Shown piece after piece: positions 22,431-34,875 of a stretch of DNA of 64,000 bases. Origin of the DNA: Medicago truncatula (lineage: Eukaryota; Streptophyta; Magnoliopsida; Fabales; Fabaceae); contig NC_053048.1 in the NCBI RefSeq assembly GCF_003473485.1, positions 29,818,755 through 29,882,754 of the forward strand, read 5' to 3'. The notes below the pieces were generated by a model that was not told where the DNA came from, made no database searches, and saw only the letters and a program-made list of their open reading frames with translations. The translations under genes were made by a program, and so were the position numbers. Numbering within the stretch: position 1 is the first letter of the stretch; each line of letters begins with the position of its first letter.

Positions 22431-22712
22431 TTAACATGCACCCATTCCTCCTCCAGCTCCACCTCCTCCTGCTCCACCTCCGCCACCGTCAAATGCTCCC
22501 CCACCAACACCAATACCACCAGCACCACCCCCAAAAACTACTGCATTGTGAGCGCGATGGTGGTGGTGGTTATGATGGGTAAAACCTCCACCTCCACCAC
22601 CACCACTCCCATATGCTGGCCGGCCTCCCATTAGTCGGCATAACAAACTCAGAATTGCAACTAAAACGAACATGCTTACAGCTATTATGATAAATATCAC
22701 GAATGGTTCCAT
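22431..22712 (-). CDS. Short membrane-anchored glycine-rich protein A
   Basis: Single exon, 93 residues. Residues about 4-27 (FVIFIIIAVSMFVLVAIL) form one transmembrane segment or uncleaved signal anchor, then CRLMGGRPAYGSG and a glycine-rich tail. Residues about 43-55 are histidine-rich (THHNHHHHRAHN), which could bind metal. The protein ends GGGMGAC with a C-terminal cysteine shared with its paralog at 24624-24986. A TATA box on the reverse strand (TATAAAA, about 22767-22760) lies 48 bp before the ATG. It belongs to the broad class of plant glycine-rich proteins; nodule-specific members are known in Medicago, but a nodule role here is only inferred from the neighbouring NCR genes. Confidence 0.8.
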   Translation of the reverse strand: MEPFVIFIIIAVSMFVLVAILSLLCRLMGGRPAYGSGGGGGGGFTHHNHHHHRAHNAVVFGGGAGGIGVGGGAFDGGGGGAGGGGAGGGMGAC

Positions 22713-22759
22713 CTCTCAAATATTGTTGTATGCTAATAAATCCTCCAACTACTTAAACA

Positions 22760-22767
22760 TTTTTATA
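22760..22767 (-). promoter_or_regulatory. TATA box of glycine-rich gene A
   Basis: GCTATAAAAATG on the reverse strand, kept in the paralog's promoter near 25034-25041. Confidence 0.6.
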
Positions 22768-22800
22768 GCATTTTGCAATAGGGCTGACTTTTCGTCATAT

Positions 22801-24385
22801 AATTCTTTGGTTTACTAGTCAATACGCGAAGGAGTTTGACATTTAATAAGTTAGTTTATTGTTTAAGACAAGTAACTAGTTAAGCACACGTTGCATACTG
22901 GTTTTAGAGGTTGGATATATTAATACTTTTGATCAATATTGACCAAAAACTCCGTCGTATGTGGTCAAACTTTGACAAATTACTATAGGCTAAATCAAAC
23001 ACCGTGTACAATCACATAATTTTCTTGCACGCAAGGTCTCCATAAGCATACAATTTTGGTGCAAGAATATCACTCATTTTTTCCTCCCTCTTGTCAAATA
23101 GCTGGGAGCCACAATTAATGTCTTATAGTCTTAGGTGGAAAACTCCAACTTTGTCTTTCATTTTGGAACCAGCAAAAACTCAACAAGCTCGTCTCTTCAT
23201 GTCTTTATAATCAAATTTTCGACATGTTTATTATTGTTGTGCGAGTGTAAATTTATTCAAGTATCTAAAAGTTTACCTCAATTATTAGTGGTATTTTATT
23301 GCAATAATCAATCAAAGACAATTAAAAAATTCTTATAATCCTCATATGTTTACCATCAAAGATGTCAATGTACAATCTAAAATATTTGATTAAAAGTTTA
23401 CCTCAATTATTTAAAAGTTTACCTCAATTATTTTGACGTATATATGCATGTAGTTTTTCCAAACTCCAAAATTAATAGTTAGCTTTAATATTTAACTATT
23501 AATTGTTTGTTTTTAAGAAAAAAGTAATATAAAATTTTAAGTTTTGGGGCATTTTGCACATAAGTGCAAAACTTCAGGGGGGTATTTGCAAAACGTCATG
23601 TTCACTAACAGAAAAATTTGATGGAGGGGGTAAATTGACTAACGTTGTGAAATTTCAGGAGGGTAATTGAAGTTTTGTTAATTTCAGAGGGGTAATTGAT
23701 GAAACTTACAATTTCAAGGGGAAATTGACTATTTCCTCCACTATTAATCCTCAATTTTTTTATTGCCAATAATTAATTGCCAATAGTAATCTCAATGCAA
23801 TGATCAAATATTGATAATAAGTACTATCAGACAATTGAAGCCTTTTACATCATCATTATCCATCGGAGAACAATGATAAATAATCCAGTTAAAAAACCAA
23901 TAAACGAAACTGTCGCATCACTTGAATGGAATCGAACAAAATACCTAAAATAAAATAAAATTTAGGGTTCATGCTAAAAATAAAGAGAACCAAATATGGA
24001 GACACACCCAAGCATAAATCAATGACTCAAGAGCACTCATAATATTCTCCTTTTTTTTAAATATTAAAATTATACTTCCTCCTTCTCAAATTGTCAGAAA
24101 AAATTGTTGCTTTGGTGGCTTCATCTGTTAATCCTTTTGTTTGGATCTGGTTTGGTTTTAAAAGAGCCACTTCTTGCCTACTATCAATTTTGCAGGATTC
24201 TCTTTTATGGGAGATTTGTGGAGTCCAAGATTTGTGGTGCAGGCTGCTTGTTTTCAGAATTAGATGCTAGTCCATGGCTTGATGCTAAGAATGTCCTTTG
24301 TGTTTGGTGTTGTCTCTCCTTAGCTTCCTTCCAATGGTGTTTTGTTTTGTTGTTCTTTATTTAGATTTTCTTTTAAAGTTGTGCT
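22801..24385. other. Spacer between the glycine-rich paralogs
   Basis: No gene supported. Contains tandem 18-bp repeats (TTTACCTCAATTATTTAAAAG, about 23390-23430), a half fold-back MITE (about 23540-23735, GGGGGTAAATTG blocks) and an unassigned open frame at 24104-24364 rich in Trp, Cys and Leu that matches no family I recognise. Confidence 0.4.
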
Positions 24386-24623
24386 ACTGTAATGTATACA
24401 ATGTACAAGTACAACCGCAAAAAATTAAAAGAATGAGAAGTATTACATTATATACTACCAGTATCAGTGAATTATGATATTTCCATCTATATGGCCAATC
24501 ATACCGTCAAAGAATAAATCAATATACCTATCTCGTGTGCACTGCCCTAAATAAAAATCAACCCTTGCCATGCATAGAACTTAGTAATTTAATAATCCTA
24601 TAGTCCATTGCATTGGAATTTTT

Positions 24624-24986
24624 TCAACATGCACCAACTCCTCCAGCTACAGCTCCTCCCACACCACCGTCAAAAGCTCCACCGCCACCGTCAAAAGCTC
24701 CACCGCCACCGTCAAATGCTCCACCTCCTCCGCCACCATCAAATGCTCCACCTCCGCCGCCAAATTCTCCCCCACCATTGTCAAATGCTCCATCTCCGCC
24801 CCCACCATCTTCACCTCCACCTCCTCCATCAAATGCTCCACCTCCGCCATCAAAACCTCCACCTCCGCCACCGCCACCGCTTCCATATGCTGGCCGGACT
24901 CCCATTGCTCGGCACAACAAACTCAGAATTATAACTAAAACGAAAAAGCTTACAGCTATTATGATAAATATCACGAATGGTTGCAT
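24624..24986 (-). CDS. Short membrane-anchored glycine-rich protein B
   Basis: Single exon, 120 residues. The N-terminus MQPFVIFIIIAVSFFVLV is nearly identical to paralog A and forms a transmembrane segment; LLCRAMGVRPAYGSG follows. The tail is an expanded repeat of the unit AFDGGGG (about nine copies, with E/D variants), where paralog A has a His-rich stretch and plain glycines. Both end G-x-GAC. The acidic FDGGGG array makes this tail negatively charged, so the two proteins have diverged in charge after duplication. TATA lies about 50 bp upstream. The plus-strand proline-rich frame over the same bases is an antisense artefact. Function unknown; cell-wall-facing or membrane-associated structural role is typical for such proteins. 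Confidence 0.8.
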   Translation of the reverse strand: MQPFVIFIIIAVSFFVLVIILSLLCRAMGVRPAYGSGGGGGGGGFDGGGGAFDGGGGGEDGGGGDGAFDNGGGEFGGGGGAFDGGGGGGAFDGGGGAFDGGGGAFDGGVGGAVAGGVGAC

Positions 24987-25033
24987 CTCTCAAATGTTAT
25001 GGTATGCTAATAAATCCTCCAACGAATTAAACA

Positions 25034-25041
25034 TTTTTATA
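25034..25041 (-). promoter_or_regulatory. TATA box of glycine-rich gene B
   Basis: GCTATAAAAATG on the reverse strand, as in copy A. Confidence 0.55.
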
Positions 25042-25462
25042 GCACATTTTTATAAACTATGATCAATATTCAATATCGACAAAGACTCGGTTTTAAGTGG
25101 TCAAACTTTGAACAATTACTCCAATCAAATTATTTTATTTTTTTTTACAAACTACTATAGGCTAAATCAAACACCGTTTACAATCATTGAACTTTTTCTT
25201 TAATGGTAATTTTATTTTTGTAATTACGATTCCTTTTGGTAATTTATTTTGCTACGTCAGACATATGCTTAATACCATGTTATTTAAAAAACTAAATCAT
25301 GCCACCACTTGTAGGGCCAAACATATATGGATTGAAACCAAAATTACAACAAGTGCGATATGTGAGAAACTAAAATATTTGATTAAAACCTTAATCTACG
25401 GCAATATATAATTTCTATGGGTGATTAAGTTAAAGAGAAAATCAAACCCTTATTTAAACCTT

Positions 25463-25757
25463 AATATACGGCATTAAATAATTTTTAGTTTTTCTTAATA
25501 ATGTGCCAAAAAAATTATTATGGGAGAAATTGACGAAAATTTTCTAGACCTTTTATTTCTAATAATATGTCTCACTAATATTAAAAATATCGGTGATATT
25601 TATCATCCAAAAAATTGGGATAATTTTCGTAATTTATTTTTATGTAGGCCCATTATCAATAACAAAGATTAATTATGTAGGCCTATTATTAAGAAAAACT
25701 AAAAAAAAAATTTGGCACATTATTAAGAAAAACTAAAAATTATATAATGCCGTATGT
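25463..25757. mobile_element. MITE-like element with 47-bp inverted ends
   Basis: The left arm (25463-25510, ATACGGCATTAAATAATTTT ... AATGTGCCAAA) and the reversed right arm (25711-25757, ATACGGCATTATATAATTTT ... AATGTGCCAAA) are nearly identical. A further partial copy of the start lies at about 25389. Confidence 0.65.
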
Positions 25758-25759
25758 TG

Positions 25760-26185
25760 ATATAATTTATTTTTACGCTATTGAATTATGTCGTTTAATT
25801 TTTCTTGGCTTATGCACCATGAAAACTCTCCAATGCTAAATCTTAAACACAGTTTGGGACGGCTTAGATTATATAATTTGAATTGTTTCTAAAGTGTTTG
25901 GATTATATAATCTGAACCGTCTCGTATCGTGGATGATGGCGTTACACCAAAAATTAGGAAGATTTGTGGTGTGTTAATTGAGTTTTAAAGGATAAAGACA
26001 TTCCTTTTTGACCCAATTTACAATCTTGGGATATTATATGGCTATAATAGTCTTTCATTCTTTAACATTTTCATTCATTTTGCACTTCTCATCCATTCTC
26101 AAAATTTTCTTTCTCTTGTTTAGATTGCAGTGGTTTATGATATCATGTTCGTTGCTGCTTGCTCATACAATCCCTGAAATTGCTT
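25760..26185. other. Intergenic, no gene seen
   Basis: AT-rich; the reading frame at 26008-26193 is hydrophobic low complexity with no recognisable signal beyond that. Confidence 0.35.
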
Positions 26186-26343
26186 TGATATGAATTACAT
26201 ATTCATTTTAGTGGTTAGGGATCGTATCATAGTCAGCAGAGACCTTTGATATCAATTACATCATCACTTTTTTTTTTTTAGTGGTTTGGGATCGTATTAT
26301 GGTCAGCAGAGACATTTGATACCAATTACATATTCATTTTCAG
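26186..26343 (+). repeat. Tandem repeat, about 66-bp unit, 2.4 copies
   Basis: Units start at about 26186, 26248 and 26318 (partial) with the shared core GGTCAGCAGAGACATTTGAT / AGTCAGCAGAGACCTTTGAT. Noncoding. Confidence 0.75.
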
Positions 26344-26524
26344 GATTTCAGCATGGTTCAAATTATAGAATCCGAGCAAAAGGTATTTTGGAATCCAAAC
26401 AAAGGATATTTTGGAAGAAAAAATTAGGACGCGTGAGAAATCCATAGGGTGGAAATATTAATAGCGCAACTGTTATTTTGATAGAAACTCTTGAGGGGGT
26501 AAATATTCAAGTCACTCGCGTTAG

Positions 26525-27062
26525 CAGTTGTTTTTCTTAGCCTACGTAGCTCAAAAGGTAGACAGAACTGAAGCAGTTTGCTCTAGCGATAAGAGTTATA
26601 CTATATCGGGTCACCTAGTAACCTCTCAACTCAACTGGCATTCGGTTTGGGTCTTTTATCCATACGATCACATATATGTCAATTAATGTAAAAAATATTA
26701 TGATGATATTAATTCACAAATAAATGTGTTGTCGCATCTTTAATTCATTATTCATATAACTATTTTTTTTTCTTTCAATCATATATTATTATTGTGTCTC
26801 TTTTTGGATCATTCCCTCTCTATTACGAAAGGTTAAAGATAAATAAAATGATAAATTTTGATGATCTTCATGATTATCATAAGAGATCTTTATAAAGGTT
26901 AAATAATATTTTGAGTGGAAAGGAAAATTTATTGATATCATCAGCTTATATGTCTAAATTACACATGTCTTGTATGGGATTTTAAATCAGTCTTATAAAA
27001 TTACAAATTCAAGTTCTAATCTCTGAGCTCACACTACTTAGACAATAAATATATTTTTGAAT

Positions 27063-27097
<35 letters not shown>

Positions 27098-27347
27098 GCG
27101 GAAAGGATGATTTATTAATAATAATGGCATGAATGTCCATATTACAACTGTCTTAGGTGAAATTTAAATTTTGTCCTTTAATGTTACAAATTCAAGCTCT
27201 AACATTTGAGCTCACACCTCTTGCACAATAAAAAAAAAATATTGATTGGAGACATTTAACACTAATTGAAATTTTATAAATGGCCTCTTGAACCTCATAA
27301 GAGCTAAAATCTATTTAATTGATGTTATCAAAGAAGAATATTTTATT
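26525..27347 (+). promoter_or_regulatory. Upstream region of NCR gene A, shared with genes B and C
   Basis: About 26755-27395 is homologous to about 32960-33314 and 36655-37075. It contains CTCTT (26798-26802) and AAAGAT (26835-26840), the two motifs long reported in nodulin promoters; both are too short to prove function. A (TA)n run lies at 27066-27094. Confidence 0.45.
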
Positions 27348-27354
27348 TATAAAG
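27348..27354 (+). promoter_or_regulatory. TATA box of NCR gene A
   Basis: TATAAAG, 48 bp before the ATG at 27396; the same heptamer precedes genes B and C. Confidence 0.65.
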
Positions 27355-27395
27355 AGATAAAAAACTTCTATTAATCACATGTGAAGGAGGAAAAC

Positions 27396-27655
27396 ATGAC
27401 TCAAATTATCATGTCAGTTTATGATTTCATCATCTTTGTTTCTCTATTTCTTGTTGTAACCAATCCTGGTATGTCATTTTTTACACCCTTTTCAAATTTA
27501 TCTTTTACACAATATTATGTTACGTAATTGTATAATTCCTTTTTTTCTTTTTTGAAAATGCAGAAAATTCTTGTGTTACTAACGATGATTGTCCAGAGGC
27601 GGTTTTCTTTGTAACTTTTAGATGCATTAAAAATATTTGTGTACGCATTAGATAG
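27396..27655 (+). CDS. NCR peptide A, four cysteines, two exons
   Basis: Exon 1 is 27396-27468 and exon 2 is 27564-27655; donor G|GTATGTC, acceptor AAAATGCAG, intron 95 nt, phase 1. The product has 54 residues. Exon 1 encodes a 24-residue late-nodulin (PF07127-type) signal peptide, MTQIIMSVYDFIIFVSLF and on. The mature peptide starts near ENSCVTNDDCPEA and has C-x5-C-x10-C-x4-C, the classic NCR spacing. Its net charge is about zero. Class role: nodule-specific secreted peptide acting on bacteroids. It is the first of a five-gene cluster of the same design (27.4-45.6 kb). Confidence rests on signal peptide, splice sites and cysteine pattern agreeing. Confidence 0.92.
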
Positions 27656-27965
27656 CAATAAACATATTGTTAGAGTTCAGTACCTTGAAGTTTATTTTCT
27701 TAATATACTTATGTTTCATAAAATTTATGACAAAATGTTTATTTTCTTACCATTTCAAATTTAGTAAATAATATCTTTTAAACATTACCATGTTTATGAG
27801 TTAGGATTCTCAACTATTATTAAAAAAAAATAGAGAAGCCTATCACTATAGTGTTAGTGTATTGATTATCGATATAGCAATTGTACTAAATCGTTATTGT
27901 GTAGTATAATTTATAAGTTTGTCATCATAAGAATTGTAAAATTTCTACTCAGCCAATATGATTAT

Positions 27966-28345
27966 GGGTAAATACTTCTTTTCGTCTCTGTAATATTAGT
28001 GAATTCCGGTTTTAGTCCCTATAAAAAAAAAAGATTTAGATTTTGTCCCTATAATTTCATATTCTTCCATTTTTTGTCCCTCATTCCACCACGTAAGCAG
28101 AATCTGCATACATGACACGTAAAATGAGGGACCAAAAGTGAAGGAATTTGAAATTACAAGGACCAAAAGTGGGAGGAATCTAAAATTACAAGGACGTAGT
28201 TTATGCAGATTCTGTTGACTTGATGAAAGGAGGGACCAAAGGTGGAAGAATATGAAATTACAGGGACAAAATCTAAATCTTTTTTTTTTCAGGGACTAAA
28301 ATCAGAATTCACTAATATTACAGGGACGAAAAGAGGTATTTACCC
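27966..28345. mobile_element. Mutator-like fold-back MITE, perfect 9-bp TSD
   Basis: GGGTAAATACTTCTTTTCGT and reversed GGGTAAATACCTCTTTTCGT are the ends; arms extend through most of the element. TATGATTAT is duplicated exactly at 27957-27965 and 28346-28354. Noncoding. Confidence 0.85.
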
Positions 28346-28354
28346 TATGATTAT

Positions 28355-31310
28355 AATTCAGATGTTTTAATTGTGCGGTTGCACTTAGCAATGATTGGTT
28401 CACTTTAACGAAGTAAAAACAATTAAAAGGGAGATTAGGTCATGTTTGACTTCCTTCTCTTTGGCAACTTGGTAATCGGGTCCAAGGCCTACAATTGTTT
28501 ACTTAGTTTCACGGGGATCTAACAAAAGAGCTAAACCCAATGTTTTGGTACTTAATTCGATTCTTCTATAACAACCCATTAATATTTTAGATGAGTCTGT
28601 GGCCATTGATAGTTTCACCGTGCGTTAAAACTCTTGTGATAAAGACGGTAATAGAATATATCTAAAGTTATTGTAGATTGAACAATTAATATTAGGTCAC
28701 ACATCAAAAGCTAGGGCTAGTAGCCATTCAAGACCTAGATAGATTTATTGACATTCTTAAATGCATAAAAATCATCGAGAACATATATTAACTAAATAAA
28801 ACTAAGTAACTCAATTGTCTTTAAAGGTACTCAACAATTACATGGTTCAAGCAACTACAAAAAAGGTCATCTACATGACCTAACCTATAAAACTAGCTAC
28901 ACATGACAACTTAAGATAAACAACATATGTAAAAACATACATGAATAAGGGATCACCGTTTGATGATTACATGCCTCTGAGATGTTTATGTCGCTCAATG
29001 CCTTCCAAAATCGTGTTTTTCCGCTTTTAGATCGTTAAAAACTGTTTTTTCACTGAAATATGGTGTTCCTATTTATAGCTTTGTGTTCCCCTCAATTTAT
29101 GGAAAAATTTGTGCAATCGTAAATCTACCAGTGGAGAAGCACGTCTGTATTTATCTCTGTTGAGCGACGAATCTCAAAGCGTATATCTCGCATGTTCCAA
29201 CATAGACTCCCTTTTTTTTCTTCATTCCTTGTTTAATTTATCCTCACTGAAACATCTAGAGTTATTATACACCAATAGAGTTCTTGATATATCCTCTATA
29301 CAATATAACACGACTAAATAGTTGTCTGGTTTGGGTGATTTATCATGGTTTCAATGTCTTGAATGCTAACCACTCCTTCCATGATCCCTCCCTCGATTTG
29401 ATAGAATACTCACCTAAATCATATAGACACAAACTAACATGACGTTAAAATAACTCCTAATAATTGTTAAGTATATGATATGGCATGCCATCTTTACAGC
29501 CCCACACCTTAATTGTTGCTTGTCCTCAAACAATATACTTGTAAAATAAAACTCTAGTAAAATAACAAAACTCATTGGATGATAAAAATTCCAAAAGTGT
29601 TTACCTCATCAAGTAATGGAGCCAACAATTTATGTTGCATTCTCCTGATCAAAATACTCAAGATCTCCAAAATTCAATCTAGTACATCCAACAAAATCAC
29701 CACACACATAATAGCTAAAACATAATTTTTTTCTCAACCTCACTCGTCCACGAAATCATTGAAAAATGGTAATCACTCTGCCGACACATGCATTCCACTT
29801 AATCATACAACTTGAAGACATTCAAAACTCAAATTTAAGTTGTTACAAAACACACACTTTTGGAGGACTTTATAGGTTATAACTTGACTTAGGTAAATGG
29901 TGGATAAATTTGAGAAAGTAAGTTAAAATTGGAGTTAGATATCCACTACATATTATTCTATACAACAAACCAATAGTTACTAAGCGATTTTGAAAATCAA
30001 AATTTGTAGAAATATAACTTTTTTTATAAAATAAGTCTCGAAATAGCCATGTCAATATACTACATATATCTTCATCAATACATAATCTCAAAAATCTCCA
30101 ACATACATAAAAATATAACATCAAAGACTGACCCCATAAAAAGATAACATCAAAAACTTTCTTGTCTTTTATTTAGTTGTTTTATTTATGTTCACTGCTA
30201 ACACGATGTTCTAAACATCTCATTCAACAACTGTTATATGTACCTGGTGTTGGAACATCGCATAGAACATTATGTTGCTAGTGCGCCAGAATTTCAAAAC
30301 ATAATTCACATGATTTGGATGTCATATCACCCTAACATAATAATCAATGTATCAACACTCAACAATTATCATGTTTCTAACACCAATTATAAGTTATCAA
30401 ATCAAGAAAACTCATTCCCATAAAGTTCGTCTCAGTTTATGAAAATTAGCATTTTTCGATTATTCCTTCAAAATCAAAGTAAACAAGTTCAAACGCCTCA
30501 ACCAAGTATATACACAGTTCACATAGAGCGCAGTAGCATATACATAAACGTTTCATAGGCCAATTCCGATAAATTCTGAAATTTTGCAAAGTTCGTATCG
30601 TTTTGTCATTTTACCAAAGAATTCCAATTTTCAAAGTAAAACCAAGTTTAAGTTCATGATTACCATCCAAAACATTTTTATAAGTCATAACTACAGTAGA
30701 AAACCTAGTCCTACCCTTTTACCTTGAGAAAACGAGTATTCGGAAAAATTATGTGTTCTTGACATTTTTCACAATGTTTGATACGATTTCACAAAACCAA
30801 GTTCAATCTAACTTATTTGATGTTTCCAAAGGTTTAGAAATCTTAAATACAGTTAAGTACATCAAAAGAATCAATTTAGCACAGCCGGAATCGACCCCAA
30901 GTGCCAGGAACAACCCAAAACATGGGTGGCTGCTCTGTGTAACTCGCCACAATGAGTTACACCATAACAGGTCACACTGTTTTGGTTGTTCCCTCTCGGG
31001 AACTTCCAATTTTTCACCTAAAATCCCCATTTTTGATCCCCTTGATCCCAAATCCGACCCCAAAACTTGTACATTAGTTTATAAACATCAAAAGACATTC
31101 AAAATAACAACAAACATAGAATCATAACACCAATTCACCTTAAATTCATCATCTAGTTCATTTTCACGAAAAAACAACATTTTTCTCATTTTCATTCAAA
31201 CTTCATAAACAACCACACCAATTCAGATGTTGCTTCTTCTTGTCTCGCTTCTCTAATGTGCCCTTATGTCAATTTTATAGATTTCATCTTCTTTCATTCC
31301 TATACGAGCT
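28355..31310. other. Intergenic, no host gene seen
   Basis: AT-rich. About 28680-29020 resembles 19690-20060. About 30237-30300 shares a phrase (CTGGTGTTGGAACATC) with 38168-38230. The frames at 29109, 29870, 30238 and 30753 show no domain or signal. Confidence 0.4.
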
Positions 31311-31319
31311 TATGCACAT

Positions 31320-31690
31320 ATGCTATAAGTTGTATATTCATTATTAAACCACATAGCTATGTCCCTGAGATTCACATCGATTAGGGCTTTAACAGATGCC
31401 AGAAAAGGTCTCCCAAGTAAGAGCTTTGTCTCCTATTTATCTTCAATCTCTAAAATGAGGAAATAAACTTTAAACTTAAGACGATCCACTTGTGAAATTC
31501 CACCTTTAACTTTACCATGCGGTTTCACAGAAAATATGTCTGCTAAGCCAACAACTATGTAGGTATGCTTCTCCATAAGACCAGACATTTTCTTGAATGT
31601 TGATAAAATCATAACATTAATACTTAAACTTATATCACACAAAGCTTCTTCTATATAAATTTCCCTTATCCATATCATTACAAAAGATCT
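31320..31690 (-). mobile_element. Ty3/gypsy fossil, aspartic protease region
   Basis: Reverse-strand text around the family's protease signature (IEEALCDISLSINVM, then LLGRPFLASVKALI) identifies a gypsy pol remnant. It is short, broken, and has no LTR beside it that I can pair; looks old. Confidence 0.6.
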
Positions 31691-31699
31691 TGAATCTAT

Positions 31700-32955
31700 G
31701 TTCAGATTATTACCTCTTATAGAGCAATATCATTGTAGTCGAACCCAAAATGGTGTATCAAGAGCGTTGCACGAACATCAACATCTATACTCAGTCTACA
31801 TAAATAAAGTCCTTTCATTCATAAAGCTAATTGGGTCAAATGCAAGATTAGGGAGATAATGTAAGGTTTTTCAGAGTTAGGGGATTAGTGATTTAAAAAA
31901 TTTGAATGGTGTTTCAACACAAGGGTTAATTTTATAAAACTACTTGTGCACATTGTAACTTGCATGTTTCATAATTCCACTTAAACATATCTTATCTTAT
32001 GGGGTATCGTTTTCATAAAAAATACATTATATCTTATGGTGTACCAAGTTTCTCAAATTCATGCAAGTGTGAAGTACGATCGCACCGCCAATGCATACAT
32101 AAGTCCTACTTATTTAATTCAATTTGTCGTCAATTTGTTTGTATGTGTATGACCTTGTAGGTTCTCGTCACATTGATAGTAATATTAAATTACACATTTA
32201 ATATTATTAACAATGAGAAGTATATAAAGAAACATCATTGTTATCCAAGTGACAAGAATGTCATGTGGTCTGAAAAAATATTTATGTGATAATTATCATG
32301 TGTATAATTACCTTTTTTCTTCATGACTATATGGAACAAAAGACATCGGTAGTGTTACCTTTGTCCAAATAAATATTTGGCCCCATATATAGTACTCCTA
32401 TTATGTTATAGGGGAAAAATTAAATCTAGGTTACTCATGCCCGGCAACATAATTCAGGGAGTGCCTTCAACCGACTTTATAATTATTATTTTACATACAT
32501 AATGTTTAAACAACAAAAAAACACTCAAATTTACAACTAGTGATCGTAGTGACTTTAGGTCAAAGTATGTCATACAACACTATCATTATGATAATATCTT
32601 ATGACATTTTATATGACACTATGTATTATTCTCATGGTGGTCATTCTAGTATAAATATTATTCATATTGTTAATACCAACATGAGGATTTTGATATCTCA
32701 TATCCATTAACTATGAGATATGACCATAAGTTTACTCGGTTAATAGTCTATGTTCATTAATGGTATTTCACTTCATAGTAAAGCTTGACTACGAATACTT
32801 GAAGTATAACGTCCATATAATTAATGGGGTCTCAAGATTAAATCACCTAATGCCCAGTTAATCAGACTAACTATTTTAGAGATTGTTTTTTTACTTTGAA
32901 TAAATGTAGTAAATAAATAAATTTTTGAAGTTTAAACATAAAATTATTGGCCTCT
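31700..32955. other. Intergenic, nothing recognised
   Basis: AT-rich, no gene or clear repeat ends seen. Confidence 0.4.
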
Positions 32956-33265
32956 AAGGCTTGCATCAACATCATTATTATTTTGTCTATTTTGTAATTT
33001 TTCCATATCTATTACAAGAGGTTAAAATATAAATAGAAAATGTATAATGAATTTTATCAAAAAAATAATGTACTTTGATGATCATCAAGATTTTTATGTG
33101 AGATTTTTAATAAGGTCGAATGATCCATTGAGTAAGCTAAAGAGGTTACACAAAATATATTGATTAGAGATATTCAACATTAATTTTAAATTTATAAATA
33201 ACTTCTTGAAACTCCTAAAGATTAAATACTGTTTAAATAAAGTTAATAAAGAATAAAATTTTAAT

Positions 33266-33272
33266 TATAAAG
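33266..33272 (+). promoter_or_regulatory. TATA box of NCR gene B
   Basis: TATAAAG, 49 bp before the ATG at 33315, inside an upstream region homologous to those of genes A and C. Confidence 0.6.
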
Positions 33273-33314
33273 CGATCAATAAGATTCTATTAATTACAAG
33301 CAAAAAAGGAAAAT

Positions 33315-33573
33315 ATGGCTCAAATTCTCATTTTTGTTTATGCTTTCATCATCCTTTTTTCTCTATTTGTTTTTTTTACCAGTGGCGGTATGTCATTTTT
33401 TAAACCATTTTAAATTTTCAAATTTAATTATCTTATACGCAATATTATATCACCTTAAATAATAATCTTTTTTCTTATTTTAAAATGCAGCTATTCCCTG
33501 CGGTACTCGTGATGATTGCCCAAAGACCACTACATATATGTGCTTTAATAACATTTGTGTACTCCTTAGATAA
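33315..33573 (+). CDS. NCR peptide B, four cysteines, two exons
   Basis: Exon 1 is 33315-33387, exon 2 is 33491-33573; donor G|GTATGTC, acceptor AAAATGCAG, intron 103 nt, phase 1. The product has 51 residues: a 24-residue signal peptide (MAQILIFVYAFIILFSLF and on) and a short mature peptide containing CGTRDDCPKTTTYMC. Cysteine spacing is C-x5-C-x7-C-x4-C; the middle loop is three residues shorter than in genes A, C, D and E. Net charge is about +1. Same class role as gene A. The upstream region aligns with genes A and C, so promoter and gene were duplicated together. Confidence 0.92.
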
Positions 33574-34875
33574 TGTATATTATTTAGATATTTATATATA
33601 AATTAGTTAATCATGGTTTTTAAATTTATGACTTAATTTGGTAGAATTTGTTACCAACGTATTACCAAATAAGATTTGTTACCAACATGTGCCAAATAAG
33701 ACTTCTTCCTAATTATTGGTTACTTTTAATTTGAGTTTCTTTTTGTTATTAGTTGTTTTATTGAGCTGTACTCTTTAATGTAGATATCCAAAATTTTCTT
33801 GTCTTTTGAGCTTTGGCCTAATCCAACCAATATATCTTTTGTAATTTGTTATTTTAATTATTAAATAAATTTAGGAAAATGCTGGTTCTCGCAACTAAAT
33901 TTAGGAACATACGTGGCTTACTAACACTTGCTGCCATGTCTCGAAACTTGTTTACTTATATGATATCTTTTTTTTTTTTTAAGGATACTTATATGATATC
34001 TGTCATTAGAATTATGAAAGAATTTAAACTTAAAAGACATAAGCTTTTAATAAAGAGGATTACATCAAAACATATACTATTTATATCATAGTCAAAGGTG
34101 TAAAAAAATAGTTGTACAAATATCATTTCTCTTTCAAAATATACATTAATTGATTGTCCAAATAATACAACAATCCTTGTCATGCATGCTACACTGATTT
34201 CTCCATCATACGCTGGAAACGTTAATGTGATTAAAGCTTAATTGGTTAGTTATATAATAACTATATAATCTTCCTATTTCAAATATACTTTTACCTATCA
34301 CCCCATGTATAGCTTAATGTGTCGCACATAACAATAAATCTATTCTATTCTCTAACCTCTTGTGTTTCACACAGTTATAGCTAATAGAATGAAATTATAT
34401 TTTTATAGACTGTGTGATTGAAAACCTAGCTTATAAATGGTTGTTTAATGTTGGAAGATAGAATACACCCAGTTGATCCCCAATTAAGAATACACCCACT
34501 TAATTACAATAGCTGCCACTTCTTTCATCGCAATTTCGTTTGAAGCTATCTTCATGATTTCATCTAAAGAGAATGGGAAGATTTTTCACTTTCAATCACA
34601 TTAATTCTTCCATGATAGGTACACCAAAACCATTGTTGATGTATATACAAGAACGAGATCTAGGTTATTCCATTTTTTTTTATCTTTCTTTTAAGGCTAT
34701 AAATTTGTGCATCAATATCATCCAATGTGTTTCTTCCTTGCAAATGACTTTGACGCTTCAGATCTTCATTTTGCACGCAAATGTTGCTACCTAAGATGGT
34801 GCATGGGGAGTGTTACTATTGGTTACCTCCATAAGCCATTATCACTGAGAGTACTTTTGGTCCAACCTCAAATTT

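Larger units (their letters stand above)
22210..22800 (-). repeat. Duplicated segment carrying a glycine-rich gene, copy A
   Basis: Copy A matches about 24390-25060: shared 3' flank TGTATACAATGTACAAGTAC, the gene, and shared 5' flank with AAATCCTCCAAC and TTAAACATTTTTATAGCA. A local tandem duplication made both genes. Confidence 0.75.
24390..25060 (-). repeat. Duplicated segment carrying a glycine-rich gene, copy B
   Basis: Partner of 22210-22800; see there for the shared flanks. Confidence 0.75.

Noticed and set aside
24104-24364. 86-residue Trp/Cys-rich frame between the glycine-rich paralogs
   Set aside because: Not recognised, no signal or domain; may be a decayed retroelement piece, unproven.
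24608-25062. Plus-strand proline-rich and His/Leu-rich frames
   Set aside because: Antisense to the glycine-rich gene at 24624-24986; GGN codons read backwards give Pro/His. The minus strand has a membrane segment, a paralog and a TATA box.
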